Assembly: GCF_047301505.1 (NCBI RefSeq)
Contig: NZ_CP154840.1
Span: 1,736,001 to 1,800,000, forward strand
From: Lysinibacillus_B sp031181585
GTDB lineage: Bacteria; Bacillota; Bacilli; Bacillales_A; Planococcaceae
Reading direction: 5' to 3'
DNA length: 64,000 nt
Below the pieces are notes generated by a model. That model saw nothing but the letters and a program-made list of their open reading frames with translations, made no database searches and was not told the origin of the DNA. Of the stretch, positions 52,400-62,111 are shown piece by piece. The position numbers and the translations under genes were made by a program. The stretch's first letter is position 1. Each line of letters begins with the position of its first letter.

Positions 52400-52732
52400 A
52401 TGGATAGAACAAGTTTAATTAAAGGTCATTTAGAAATGTGTGTATTAGGAATTTTGACGCGGGAAAAGAGCTACGGATATGAAATCATGAAGGAGCTGGA
52501 GAAGCACAATTTAAAGCTGAAAGCGGTCGGCAGCATCTACCCGATATTGAACAAGCTCAAGGATTATGAGTGGGTCAATACACATCAGGAGATAACAGAG
52601 AGCGGTAAAGTGAGAATTTATTATGAAATCAATGAAAGGGGAAAGTTGCAGCTTCAGCGTAAAATTGAAGAGTGGCTGGAGCTGCAGGAGGATATTAAAT
52701 CATTGCTGGGGAGTAATGTAAAGGGGGAGTAG
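52400..52732 (+). CDS. PadR family transcriptional regulator
   Basis: 110 aa. Winged HTH typical of PadR: LEMCVLGILTREKSYGYEIMKELE, then GSIYPILNKLKDYEWVNTH and VRIYYEINERGKLQL. It heads a PadR-HAAS-serine hydrolase operon; PadR genes are classically coupled to HAAS/DUF1700 membrane genes. No Shine-Dalgarno is seen before ATG 52400. The upstream dyad may be its own operator. Confidence 0.9.
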   Translation: MDRTSLIKGHLEMCVLGILTREKSYGYEIMKELEKHNLKLKAVGSIYPILNKLKDYEWVNTHQEITESGKVRIYYEINERGKLQLQRKIEEWLELQEDIKSLLGSNVKGE

Positions 52733-52737
52733 GCTGG

Positions 52738-53262
52738 ATGAGCAGTCAACTGAGCAGGAAGGAAGAAATGTTTTTAACGGAAGTATTAGAGGAGCTGGAA
52801 CAGTATGGAACCAGTGAAGAGGAAAGGAAGACAATCCGCCAGCAGATTGTTGAGCATATGGAGGAGTCCAGGGAACAAGGAGAAGACGGCGTAGAGAGTT
52901 TAGGCGGTGCAGCGGGTTTCGTTAACGATTTTCTTGAAATCAGCGATATCGATTTACCATCTGAAATCAAAAACATCCGTACATCTCCTGAAAAAAAGAA
53001 GGCTCTTTTCGCAGCGGGTTTCTGTACATTGATAGGGACGTATTTGCTGTCACAGCTTGTATTGTCGCTTGTGGCGACGGATTCGTTTAATCCGCTCAAC
53101 AAAAACGGCTTTGACGATTACCATTTGTTATATCAGATCTCAGAGAATCCTTGGTGGAATACAATGCTTCTGCTAGTCAGCATATCCATTTCCTGCTTGG
53201 CAGCGTTTGTCGTGATGCGGTTTTGGGGGAGACCTTTAAAAACCAGGAGAAAAATACAATGA
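52738..53262 (+). CDS. HAAS (DUF1700-like) domain membrane protein
   Basis: 174 aa. N-terminal helical HAAS domain (about 1-70, LTEVLEELEQYGTSEEERKTI followed by QIVEHMEESREQG), then two transmembrane helices (about 87-108 and 139-162). HAAS proteins accompany PadR regulators and envelope-stress or ABC genes. It starts 5 bp after the PadR stop and overlaps the next gene by 4 nt (ATGA). Confidence 0.8.
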   Translation: MSSQLSRKEEMFLTEVLEELEQYGTSEEERKTIRQQIVEHMEESREQGEDGVESLGGAAGFVNDFLEISDIDLPSEIKNIRTSPEKKKALFAAGFCTLIGTYLLSQLVLSLVATDSFNPLNKNGFDDYHLLYQISENPWWNTMLLLVSISISCLAAFVVMRFWGRPLKTRRKIQ

Positions 53263-54736
53263 AGAATGGCAGCATTAAACGTTTGGCTATGTTCACTTGT
53301 CTGTTTTTACTGACTGGAATTATGTCCCCAGCTAAATCCTCCGCTGAGGAGAAAGTCACTGCTATGATTGACAGCTATGTAGAAGCATATATGGAAGAGC
53401 ATCAGGTACCGGGTGTATCTATTGCCATTGTGAAAGAAAATGGGGACATCTATACAAAGGGATGGGGAGTAACGGGGCAGTCCGAAGAACAAGTGACACC
53501 GCATACGCCGTTTTTGCTTGGGTCCGTCAGCAAATCGTTGACGGCCCTGGCCATTATGAAACTGATTGAAGATAATGTTGTGAACTTGGAAGACCGGGTA
53601 GTTGATCATGTATCCTGGTTTACGCTTAAGGATGAGCAGGCTTCATCCCGTATCACGATCGAACAGCTGCTGTCCCATACGAGTGGTATCAGTACTTATA
53701 CAGGTCTGCAGCTTGCAGACCGCGGTGCGGCGGATTTACATGCTATTGAACAGAATGTAAGGGAATTAAAAAATATCGGGCTTACGGCATCACCGGGAGA
53801 AAGCTACCAATACAGCGATGCCAACTATTTGGTTTTGGGCACTATTATCGAAGAGGTGTCTAACCAACCGTTTTCCGAGTACATGAACGACTATATATTT
53901 GCGGAGCTTGAGATGAAAGATGCAGCGGCAGAACGGAATGCTGCTTCTGAAAACGGCTATCTTGCTGGATACCAGTCCTGGTTCGGTATCCAAAGAAAAG
54001 CAGCGTCCCATACGATAATGGGGGAGCGCCATATGGCTATATTGCCGCCAGCGCACAGGACATGGCCCGTTATGTTCAATTTCTAATGGGGGACCAGGAC
54101 AATAGCTTTTTAACGAAGGAAAGCCTGGAGCAATTTCTGTCCCCATTAACTCAGTCCAGAGCTGATCGGTATTACGGCTTTGGTTTGATGTTAACGGAGT
54201 CTGATATTAACGGGAAGATGGTATGGCATGCAGGTTCGACACCAGATTCGCGCTCGGAGTTTTTCCTGCTGCCTGACAAGGGGTGGGGAGGGGCGATTTT
54301 AACTAATAAAAACCACATCTTGGAAGAGTCCTCACTTACCGGGCTCAGAGACGGTATTATTGATATGGTAAACGGCCAGGAACCGATTATTGTAGAGAAA
54401 CCTTTTCCTCTTTTACAGCTGGTTGTGCTAGGGGCAGCAGTATTGCTTGTATTCCTTTTCGTTTATTTGCTTGTTAACACGAAAAAGAGAAATATCAAAA
54501 AAAAGAAAAGCTGGCAGGCTATAGGTGCGATGCTGATTATTATAGCTATTGCAAGTATGCCGACACTTATATATAACGCAGGTTCGCCGTGGCATTCAAT
54601 CAAGCTGTTTGCACCAGATATTGCACTGTTGGCAGTTAGTATAGCAATACTATTGGCGTTAAACGGATTGATGGCTATTTATATGTCCGCCAATCGAAAA
54701 GGAAAGCAGCTGATCACAAAATATCGAAAGTTGTAG
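53259..54736 (+). pseudogene. Membrane-anchored serine hydrolase (beta-lactamase/FmtA-like), frameshifted
   Basis: Reads as one ~492-aa gene broken by a single-base frameshift. Frame 1 (to 54086) has a signal peptide, SxxK in LGSVSKSLTAL and a YSDANYLVLG motif (YSD where YxN is usual). After GIQRK the sense moves to another frame reading SSVPYDNGGAPYGYIAASA, then YYGFGLML and HAGSTPDSRSEF, and ends with four transmembrane helices. Adding one A to the AAAA run at 53996-53999 restores the frame. Either a recent mutation or a sequencing error. Last gene of the PadR operon. Confidence 0.8.
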
Positions 54737-54815
54737 GTTCGTTAAAACGGAAGTAGCTTTCCTTCTTGCGGTATATCTTTTCGATATTACCCGATCGTAT
54801 TCATTAAAGGACAGC

Positions 54816-55124
54816 CTATTCTCTATACCATTTATCTGACTGAAATGCTTGCGGGATTTCCTGTTCGAAAGGGTCATCAAAGCCTAATGCTTCGAGTGTG
54901 TCGAACCATAAATCACATTTAGACGGAGGCAGCTTGATGCCGCACCATGGGCAGAATGAAATCTCTATAGTCGAAGAGCCGCCGTCATGGATAATCAAGC
55001 CATATTCATCGAACTTTGGGCTGTAGGAAATTATCTGGTCAGGACAGTCGAATGGTTTCGGATGCTGTTTACATACAGCATTTACCTGTCTGGTCATTGT
55101 CTCACAGCAATGTGTTTTCATCAT
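54816..55124 (-). CDS. DUF6980-like Cys-rich protein
   Basis: 102 aa with a probable zinc site: THCCETMTRQVNAVCKQH at the N-terminus and ISFCPWCGIKLPPS in the middle, plus FDEYGLIIHDGGSS. This arrangement fits DUF6980 as I recall it. Function unknown. Site GAAGGTAA is weak. Confidence 0.7.
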   Translation of the reverse strand: MMKTHCCETMTRQVNAVCKQHPKPFDCPDQIISYSPKFDEYGLIIHDGGSSTIEISFCPWCGIKLPPSKCDLWFDTLEALGFDDPFEQEIPQAFQSDKWYRE

Positions 55125-55470
55125 TTACCTTCTTTCTTTATCAGTATCATTACTATAGCATAACTAATTTTCTAACCGAAATGAGGTGAAAAAGCAGGGG
55201 GGGCTATTGGGAATGGCTCTGCTGATTTGTTTGGACGCTGTCTATTCATTTTATATTTTGCTGTTTGTTTATCTTTAGAAACCTAGTATATGCAAGGGAT
55301 AATTAAGTAAATAAAGAGGCTAGAAGAGGGGCTTATAACCGATAAAATGCTAGATGAAAATATAATTTTACTTCCAAAATTTAAAAAAATTAAGAAATTC
55401 TTAAGAATATAGAAAGAACCTACTGGATAGAAATTACGTATTATTAGTGGTAGGGAAAGGAGATGAGGAT
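55125..55470. other. Intergenic region upstream of the ABC/MoxR operon
   Basis: A 21-codon frame (55213-55278, MALLICLDAVYSFYILLFVYL) behind a G-run is probably chance. The inverted repeat TTAAGAA-A-TTCTTAA (55390-55404) lies in the likely promoter area of the downstream operon. Confidence 0.4.
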
Positions 55471-57849
55471 TTGAAAAAGAGAAACGGCCTGCTATTTTTT
55501 ATCGTGTGTTTACTCGCCGCTTTAACTTATCAATCGAATGAAGCCTATGCTAAGGCAGGGCTGGAAGTAGAGGCTGAAATCGGGCTTAATAACAAAATTA
55601 AACAAGATAAAGGTGCGCCATTATTCGTCACGATTACAAATCATGGCGATGATTTCAGCGGTGACTTCGTCATTGATGCAGAAGTAAGTTATAACATCGG
55701 CTCAGCATTGGTGTATCCACTTGATATCGCTTCGGGTGAAACAAAAACTTTTGATATCTTCTTAGAGGGCTATTCGGATAATATGATGTATTCGAATACG
55801 CGAAAAGATTTTTTTCACTTTTTCGAAGGTGGAATTGAAAAAGGGAAGAAAATTGACTATAAGGGGGACCATTATGTAACACCAAGCGTTTTGGATTATG
55901 AGGCAAAATTTCTTTATGTTGTTACAAATAATGAGGATCGTTTAGCTGGTGTAAAAAAAATCAACCAGTTTGCCGCTATGCAAGTGCAGCCCTATTTTGT
56001 CAATCAGGCAGAAGGAATTGTATTGCCTGAAGAAGCAAGAGCATTAGAAATGATTGATGTCATACTATTTGATGAGATAGCCATTAGTGATTTAACGAAA
56101 GAACAGCAGGAGGCTCTCTATTCTTGGGTTCAACAAGGCGGAAAAGTAGTGGTTGGGGACAATGATCTCGGAGAGGCTGCAGCGGGCATTTTTGCTAATC
56201 AATTACCGCTTGTTTTATCGAATGGGCATCATGTTTTAACAAAGGACAATTTAGAGAAGTTAACGGCTAACGGTGTATTTTCAGCAGATATCCAGTTGAA
56301 AGACGCATCGTTAAAACAAGGAAGCGCCATTATTTCTAGTGTTGAGAATAAAATAGTGGCAGCCTCTACTGATATTGGTCAAGGAAAGCTTATTCAGACA
56401 GCCTTTTCTTTAGGGGATGAGCCATTGGCGTCAATGGCGGGATATGCGAAGCTATTATCTACTATTCTATCTTTCGAAACAATAAATAGTACGCCCGTTT
56501 ATAACCCTAGCTTTGGTAATGCAAGCGACTGGACATATTATAATGAGCTTTTTCCATCCTTCAAATTTTCAAGCGGCTGGATTATAACCTTGATCATTAT
56601 TTACATCATTATCATTGGCCCGGTATTATACTTCGTATTGAAACGATTTGATCAGCGTGAAAAAATGTGGCTTTATATTCCGGCTGTATCAATCGTGTGT
56701 TCACTTGCATTCTTTATCTTTGGAGCAAAGGAAAGGATTATTAAGCCGCAAATTCAACAAATGGCTATGTTTGAGATTCAAAATGATGGTACATTAATCG
56801 GCTCCTATACAAATGCCCTTTTAACAAATAAAGGCGGAGATTTTGTGTTTGAAACAGATATGAATACAAGTGCCATTGCTTCAGCGTCCAATGAAATCGT
56901 GAATCAAACAGGGAATTTACATAAGACGTCTTATATAAAAAAGACTGCGACAGGAAATGAACTGACGTTGAACGATTTAAACTATTGGTCGGTGCAATCA
57001 TTTATCGGAAAAACAACCATTTCTGAAGCAGGGAAGCTGGACATGCAGGTAGAGTTTAAGCAAGGGAAACTAACGGGCACGGTGATAAATACACTACCGG
57101 TGGATTTAAAAGACGTGACGATTCTGACAGGAACCGAAAAGATTGTCCTGGGAGATCTTGAAGCGGGCGGTACACTTAATGTATCTGAGGATACTGGTCG
57201 CCAAACGCTAGCTTCCGCAAGAAATAGCTACGGCAGTTATTACAATGGTCAGGTAATTACGGGAGATTTATTTGAAAACCAGTTAGAAATGATTCAAACA
57301 ACGGCAATCGATAAGACTGCTCATACTAAGCAGCCGATTATTACCGCTTGGGCTGACAGCTCATTAGTGCCTGTAAAATACAAAGGAAATGCAAGTATGT
57401 CAACCATTTCTTACTTTGTCCAGCCATTCACGCCCAATATTATTTTAACTGGGGACGTACTGTTAACAAATAATGACTTTACAACAGAAATTGAACCAAT
57501 TGATATGAATAGCTATGCCAATATAGATGAAGGCAATCCGAATTTTGCCATGCTTGGAGAAGGTGAGCATCGGTTAGTATACCGCGTTGCCTCTAATATG
57601 AAATTAAACGAAATTACGTTGCAGGAGCTTGAAGCAACATATGACAGCAATCTCATAACCGTTGAAATACTAAATCAAAAAACAGAAGAGTACGAAGCGG
57701 TTGAAGATAGTCCAGCCGTCCTTACATCTAACCTTTCAGACTATATTTTGGAGGATGAAACGATAGTCTTTAAAGTTACAAGAGTCGGCATCGATAATGG
57801 GGAAAGCATTAAACTCCCAACAATCAAATTGAAGGGGGTTGCGAAGTAA
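55471..57849 (+). CDS. Large membrane-anchored extracytoplasmic protein of the ABC/MoxR operon
   Basis: 792 aa from TTG 55471 (AAAGGAGATGAG upstream). Signal peptide to about residue 28 (…SNEAYAKA). Residues 30-360 are extracytoplasmic and include a GATase-like segment (LTKEQQEALYSWVQQGGKVVV) often seen in proteins beside BatA/MoxR genes. Two transmembrane helices at about 369-391 and 399-419, then ~370 residues of beta-rich sequence. The next gene overlaps by 1 nt (TAATG), so it probably works with the ABC transporter. Precise family unknown. Confidence 0.75.
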   Translation: MKKRNGLLFFIVCLLAALTYQSNEAYAKAGLEVEAEIGLNNKIKQDKGAPLFVTITNHGDDFSGDFVIDAEVSYNIGSALVYPLDIASGETKTFDIFLEGYSDNMMYSNTRKDFFHFFEGGIEKGKKIDYKGDHYVTPSVLDYEAKFLYVVTNNEDRLAGVKKINQFAAMQVQPYFVNQAEGIVLPEEARALEMIDVILFDEIAISDLTKEQQEALYSWVQQGGKVVVGDNDLGEAAAGIFANQLPLVLSNGHHVLTKDNLEKLTANGVFSADIQLKDASLKQGSAIISSVENKIVAASTDIGQGKLIQTAFSLGDEPLASMAGYAKLLSTILSFETINSTPVYNPSFGNASDWTYYNELFPSFKFSSGWIITLIIIYIIIIGPVLYFVLKRFDQREKMWLYIPAVSIVCSLAFFIFGAKERIIKPQIQQMAMFEIQNDGTLIGSYTNALLTNKGGDFVFETDMNTSAIASASNEIVNQTGNLHKTSYIKKTATGNELTLNDLNYWSVQSFIGKTTISEAGKLDMQVEFKQGKLTGTVINTLPVDLKDVTILTGTEKIVLGDLEAGGTLNVSEDTGRQTLASARNSYGSYYNGQVITGDLFENQLEMIQTTAIDKTAHTKQPIITAWADSSLVPVKYKGNASMSTISYFVQPFTPNIILTGDVLLTNNDFTTEIEPIDMNSYANIDEGNPNFAMLGEGEHRLVYRVASNMKLNEITLQELEATYDSNLITVEILNQKTEEYEAVEDSPAVLTSNLSDYILEDETIVFKVTRVGIDNGESIKLPTIKLKGVAK

Positions 57850-58784
57850 TGATTGATATCCAAGGTTTAACCAAAAAGTACGGGGCATTTACGGCATTGG
57901 ATCATCTTGACTTGAAAATTGAAGAGGGTGTTGTTTTTGGTTTTGTCGGGGCAAATGGTGCGGGGAAGTCAACCACTTTTTCGATCCTCTCTACCTTGCT
58001 GGCACCGACAAGCGGTAATGCGTATGTCAATGGTATAAGCGTAATTGAAAATCCGGTAGCAGTGCGCCGGCAGCTCGGTTACATGCCAGACTTTTTCGGT
58101 GTTTACGATCAATTAAAGGCAGACGAATATTTAGACTTTTACGCGGCGAGCTATGGGTTATCCGCTGCTGAGCGCGCTGCGATCATTCCTGAGCTACTGG
58201 AATTGGTCAATTTAACTGACAAGCGATATAGCTATGTAGACTTATTGTCCCGCGGAATGAAGCAAAGGCTTTGCTTGGCTCGTGCACTCATCCATGACCC
58301 AAAGGTGCTGATTCTAGATGAACCTGCTTCTGGATTAGATCCGCGGGCAAGAACGGAAATGCGCGATATTTTAAAGCATTTAAAGTCAATGGGGAAAACC
58401 ATTTTAATTTCCTCGCATATTCTGCCGGAGCTTGCTGAAATGTGTGATGAGCTTGGTGTGCTCGATAACGGAAAGCTGATAGCACAAGGGAATGTTGCAG
58501 CCATTCAGGCACAGCTGCAGGCGGATAAGGAGCTTATCGTGAAGGTATTGGGAGATCTTCACAAAGCGGTAGCCTTCTTTGAGGAAGACCCTTATATTAC
58601 GTCAATTGAAGCCTTTCCTGAAAAGGAAACGATCACTTTCTTGTATCGGGGTACAAAAGAGCAGCAAGTACAAATGCTAAAACAGGCACTGCTTGCAGAT
58701 ATCCTTATTTATAGTGTCAATGAAGAGGAGAAGGACCTGGAGGATATCTTTATGTCCATTACGAAAGGAGCGGGACAGTCATGA
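57849..58784 (+). CDS. ABC transporter ATPase (CcmA/YxlF type)
   Basis: 311 aa. Walker A GANGAGKST, signature LSRGMKQRLCLARAL, Walker B VLILDEPASGLD, switch His in LISSHILPEL. The Q-loop position reads LGYMPDFFGVYDQL. The C-terminal ~90 residues form an accessory domain. It is translationally coupled at both ends (1-nt and 4-nt overlaps), pairing with the permease that follows. Confidence 0.9.
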   Translation: MIDIQGLTKKYGAFTALDHLDLKIEEGVVFGFVGANGAGKSTTFSILSTLLAPTSGNAYVNGISVIENPVAVRRQLGYMPDFFGVYDQLKADEYLDFYAASYGLSAAERAAIIPELLELVNLTDKRYSYVDLLSRGMKQRLCLARALIHDPKVLILDEPASGLDPRARTEMRDILKHLKSMGKTILISSHILPELAEMCDELGVLDNGKLIAQGNVAAIQAQLQADKELIVKVLGDLHKAVAFFEEDPYITSIEAFPEKETITFLYRGTKEQQVQMLKQALLADILIYSVNEEEKDLEDIFMSITKGAGQS

Positions 58785-59623
58785 ACCAAAAATTAAATAA
58801 CCCCGTTCTGATGAAAGAATTAAAGCTCCGTTTCCGTTTCTTTAAAAGTATTACCGGTATCATGTTTTATTTAGGTGCCATGTGTATTTTTGTTGTCGGT
58901 TTCTTAATGATCACGACACAATTTACTGGCTCGGGATATTTTAGACCGAATCAAAGCTATTACCTTTTTATCATGCTTTCTGTTTTGCAAATGGCATTGG
59001 TTATGTTTATAACACCTGGATTAACAGCAGGGGCGATCAGCTCAGAGCGTGAAAAGCAAACGTTAAATATGCTCCTGATGACAACACAAAGCTCGTGGCA
59101 GATTATTTTAGGCAAGCTCATGTCATCTATTGCCTTTTTAGGACTGCTGTTAGTGGCAGGGCTGCCGATATACAGTATTGTATTTTTATTCGGCGGTGTT
59201 TCGCCGGTACAGCTGATCACCATCTTTTTCTTTTATTTCATTACTATGCTTGCTATCGGGAGTATTGGGATATTTTTCTCGACATATACAAAGCGAACAA
59301 TTACCTCAGTGATTGCAACTTATGGATCGATGGTATTTCTTGGAGGGTTTACGGCGTTTTTCTTCTACGTCGGTATTATTGTGGACCAAACCATTATGAT
59401 GGGCGCAGGTGCGATCTCGCCGTTAACCTATTTTTGGGCAAGTATCAATCCAGGAGCTTTAGTGCTGTCCATTCTTTCAGGGGATATTGCAGGGGAGCTT
59501 TATGATTTAGCAGGAATCGAGGTACCGCTATGGATTCCGTACTTAATTTTCTATCTAGCTATTACTGTCATTGCTCTTTGGCTTTCTGTACGAAAATTAC
59601 GTGTGAATATGAAACGCGGATAA
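58781..59623 (+). CDS. ABC-2 type permease
   Basis: 280 aa with six transmembrane helices. It begins NNPVLMKELKLRFRF, the amphipathic start typical of ABC-2/GldF-type permeases, and has GAISSEREKQTLNMLLMT after helix 2, a family hallmark. Substrate unknown. The operon context (GATase-like protein, MoxR, DUF58, VWA) recalls gliding-type GldFG arrangements in part only. Confidence 0.88.
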   Translation: MNQKLNNPVLMKELKLRFRFFKSITGIMFYLGAMCIFVVGFLMITTQFTGSGYFRPNQSYYLFIMLSVLQMALVMFITPGLTAGAISSEREKQTLNMLLMTTQSSWQIILGKLMSSIAFLGLLLVAGLPIYSIVFLFGGVSPVQLITIFFFYFITMLAIGSIGIFFSTYTKRTITSVIATYGSMVFLGGFTAFFFYVGIIVDQTIMMGAGAISPLTYFWASINPGALVLSILSGDIAGELYDLAGIEVPLWIPYLIFYLAITVIALWLSVRKLRVNMKRG

Positions 59624-59638
59624 AGGAGGCTCGCTAGA

Positions 59639-61105
59639 ATGGACCTGAAAAAACGATTATGGCAGACAATCGCAAAGGTGCGCTTCCGCTTAACGTTCGA
59701 GGGGCTGCTTCGAAATATGCAAAGAGGACTGCTTTATGCAGTCCTTTCAGCATGCGTTATCCTTTTCGTCTCCCGGCTTTTTGTGGTGCCTTACTATACA
59801 AATGCAGCCTTAGGTGCGGGAACGATTGCATTTATCGCGATGATTGCAAAAGCATTTGTTAATCGAACAACAAAAATAGAGGCGCTGCACAAGCTTGATG
59901 CCTATTATCCATATAATGAGCTCGTTACAGTATTAACAAGCGAAAATGGCGAAAATCCTTTAGTGCAATCGTTAGTGAAGCGTGCCTTTGATGAAAAGGA
60001 TCAAGCCTTTCAGCGTTTCAAAAAGCGTTCAAAACAACTATTTTTGCCGAAAACGATGGCATTTACAGCTTGTTTGTCGGTTTTCTTAATCATTTTACTG
60101 ATTTTCCCTGCTGCAACACAGCAAGAGGCTAAAACGATAGAGGATGAACGGGCGATTACAAAGGACATGGAAGAAAGACTAGATGAATTTCAAAAAGAGG
60201 AGCTTACCGAACTAGCGAAAAAGGAACTTCAAGAATTAAAAAATAAGCTAAAGGATTCGGATAATGCAGAGCAGGCATTACGGGAATTGGTGAAAAAGCA
60301 GCAGGAATTAAAGCTTGAAGAAAAAAAACTGGAGCAAAAGCAAGACTTAGCTGGCTCTAATGGCGAGAGCCTGACAGCGTCAGAAACAAAGCGATTAGCT
60401 GAGCTCAAGGATATGAATAAGGAGCTTGCTAAATCAGCCAGCTCAGCACAAAGCTCGCTGAGTAAGTTAGGGAAACCGTTAGATGTGAATCTGCAGAATA
60501 CAATTGCGAATGCACTCAATCATTCACAATCGAATGCTTCAGCGGGTCAAAATCAATCGTCAGCTAGCCAAAACAGTAATCAGACAGGGCAGGCGCAGGC
60601 TGGCCAAAATAATGGAGCTTCACAAGGAAGTAATCAAAGTAACAGCGGATCGGGAAGCAGCAGTCAAGGGAATCAAGGTAATAATGGGGCAACGGGGCAA
60701 GGAAATAGCAGCGGCTCCGGCAGCGGAGCGGGGAATGGACCAGGAGGCAGCCAGAGCAATGGAAATGGAAATGGAACTGGTTCTGGAAATGGTTCTGGAA
60801 AAGGTCAAGGCGGTGGCCAAGGGAGCGGTGCCGGTACAGGAGCAGGACACCGGAATTTATTAGCGATTCCCTCGCGTCTTGGCGGCACAAGCAGCACAAC
60901 CGTAGACGGCGGCAAGCTCGGGGAAGGAAAGCCTATAGAGGAAAAAGGCCAGGTCCCTACAACAAAAGGAGAAATACGACCATATCAAGAGGTTGTCGGA
61001 AGCTATAAAGACAGCTATATGGAGTCGACAGATCGTCTCCAGCTTCCAAATGACCTGCAGCAAATGGTCCAATCGTACTTTACATCAATCGAATCTACTA
61101 ATTAG
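59639..61105 (+). CDS. Membrane protein with coiled coil and Gly/Ser/Asn/Gln-rich low-complexity region
   Basis: 488 aa. Transmembrane helices at about 29-66 and 141-161; a Glu/Lys-rich coiled coil at about 165-270; then about 125 residues (290-412) almost only G, S, N, Q, A and T; and an ordered tail with VVGSYKDSYMESTDRLQLPNDLQQMVQSYF, which resembles the end of DUF4175-type proteins found beside MoxR/VWA genes. Site AAAGGAGG. The low-complexity linker may span the cell wall. Confidence 0.75.
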   Translation: MDLKKRLWQTIAKVRFRLTFEGLLRNMQRGLLYAVLSACVILFVSRLFVVPYYTNAALGAGTIAFIAMIAKAFVNRTTKIEALHKLDAYYPYNELVTVLTSENGENPLVQSLVKRAFDEKDQAFQRFKKRSKQLFLPKTMAFTACLSVFLIILLIFPAATQQEAKTIEDERAITKDMEERLDEFQKEELTELAKKELQELKNKLKDSDNAEQALRELVKKQQELKLEEKKLEQKQDLAGSNGESLTASETKRLAELKDMNKELAKSASSAQSSLSKLGKPLDVNLQNTIANALNHSQSNASAGQNQSSASQNSNQTGQAQAGQNNGASQGSNQSNSGSGSSSQGNQGNNGATGQGNSSGSGSGAGNGPGGSQSNGNGNGTGSGNGSGKGQGGGQGSGAGTGAGHRNLLAIPSRLGGTSSTTVDGGKLGEGKPIEEKGQVPTTKGEIRPYQEVVGSYKDSYMESTDRLQLPNDLQQMVQSYFTSIESTN

Positions 61106-61115
61106 GAGGGTTTCC

Positions 61116-62111
61116 ATGGCATTTAGTGAACAGCAATATAAAGAAATGAGTCAAAGCTTTCATCTTGTAAAGCAGGAAATACAGCAATTTATCGTGGGGC
61201 AGGAAGAAGCCGTAGAATTTACACTATATGCAATTTTAGCAGACGGGCATGTACTATTAGAAGGCTTACCCGGGCTAGGGAAGACAATGCTCGTTCGTAC
61301 TATTTCAAGTGTATTAGATTTAACCTTTTCAAGAATTCAATTTACACCGGATTTAATGCCCGCCGATATTACAGGGACAAGTATGATTGAGCGCCTTGAA
61401 AATGGAAAGCAGCAATTTACATTTCAAAAAGGACCCGTTTTTAGCCAAATGGTATTAGCCGATGAAATTAACCGTGCTACGCCGAAAACACAAAGTGCGC
61501 TGCTTGAGGCAATGGGGGAGAAAACGGTTACGATTTTAGGTGATACAAAGCCGATGGAAAAGCCATTTTTTGTATTAGCTACACAAAACCCAATTGAAAT
61601 GGAAGGTACGTATCCACTGCCTGAAGCGCAGCTGGACCGGTTCCTTTGTAAAGTGCTGCTGCCATATCCTAGTAAGCAGGAATTACTGAAGATTATGAAG
61701 CGTACAACAGGTGCTGAGCAGATCAACTTAGCCAAAGTGATGAATACAGAAGAGCTTTGCATGGCACAGCAAATGGTAAAGGAAGTGCTAATTGCAGATG
61801 ACTTATTAAGCTATGCTATTCAAATCGTTACAGCTACAAATCCTTTCGGTGAGGATGCATTTGATGAAATTAAACAATACGTCCAGTATGGCAGCGGTCC
61901 TCGCGGCGTACAAAGTATCATCAAGCTAGCGAAAGCGAGGGCACTCGTACAAGGCCGTTTCCACGTATCGATTGCAGATATTAAAGCGGTTGCTAAGCCT
62001 GTGCTTCGTCACCGGATGCTGCTCAATTATGAGGGAGAAGCTGCTGGAAAGTTGCCGGATGATATGGTTGACCTTATTTTGCAAAAAGTTCAGCAAGGGG
62101 TTGCACTATGA
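61116..62111 (+). CDS. MoxR-type AAA+ ATPase
   Basis: 331 aa from ATG 61116 (TAGGAGGG). AAA+ motifs: GLPGLGKTMLVRT (Walker A), FTPDLMPADITG, VLADEINRATPKTQSALLEAM (Walker B), VLATQNPIEMEGTYPLPEAQLDRF (sensor 1 and Arg finger). MoxR ATPases act as chaperones that insert cofactors or activate VWA partner proteins. A DUF58 gene and a VWA gene follow directly, the standard trio. Confidence 0.95.
   Translation: MAFSEQQYKEMSQSFHLVKQEIQQFIVGQEEAVEFTLYAILADGHVLLEGLPGLGKTMLVRTISSVLDLTFSRIQFTPDLMPADITGTSMIERLENGKQQFTFQKGPVFSQMVLADEINRATPKTQSALLEAMGEKTVTILGDTKPMEKPFFVLATQNPIEMEGTYPLPEAQLDRFLCKVLLPYPSKQELLKIMKRTTGAEQINLAKVMNTEELCMAQQMVKEVLIADDLLSYAIQIVTATNPFGEDAFDEIKQYVQYGSGPRGVQSIIKLAKARALVQGRFHVSIADIKAVAKPVLRHRMLLNYEGEAAGKLPDDMVDLILQKVQQGVAL

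Noticed and set aside
60540..60850. Possible CRISPR or tandem repeat in the low-complexity DNA
   Set aside because: Repeats are irregular codon-level GGN/AGY/AAT runs without fixed-length repeat and spacer units.
60504..60899. Frames in both strands across the low-complexity region of the 59639 gene
   Set aside because: Artefacts of biased G/S/N/Q codons; repetitive composition keeps other frames open.
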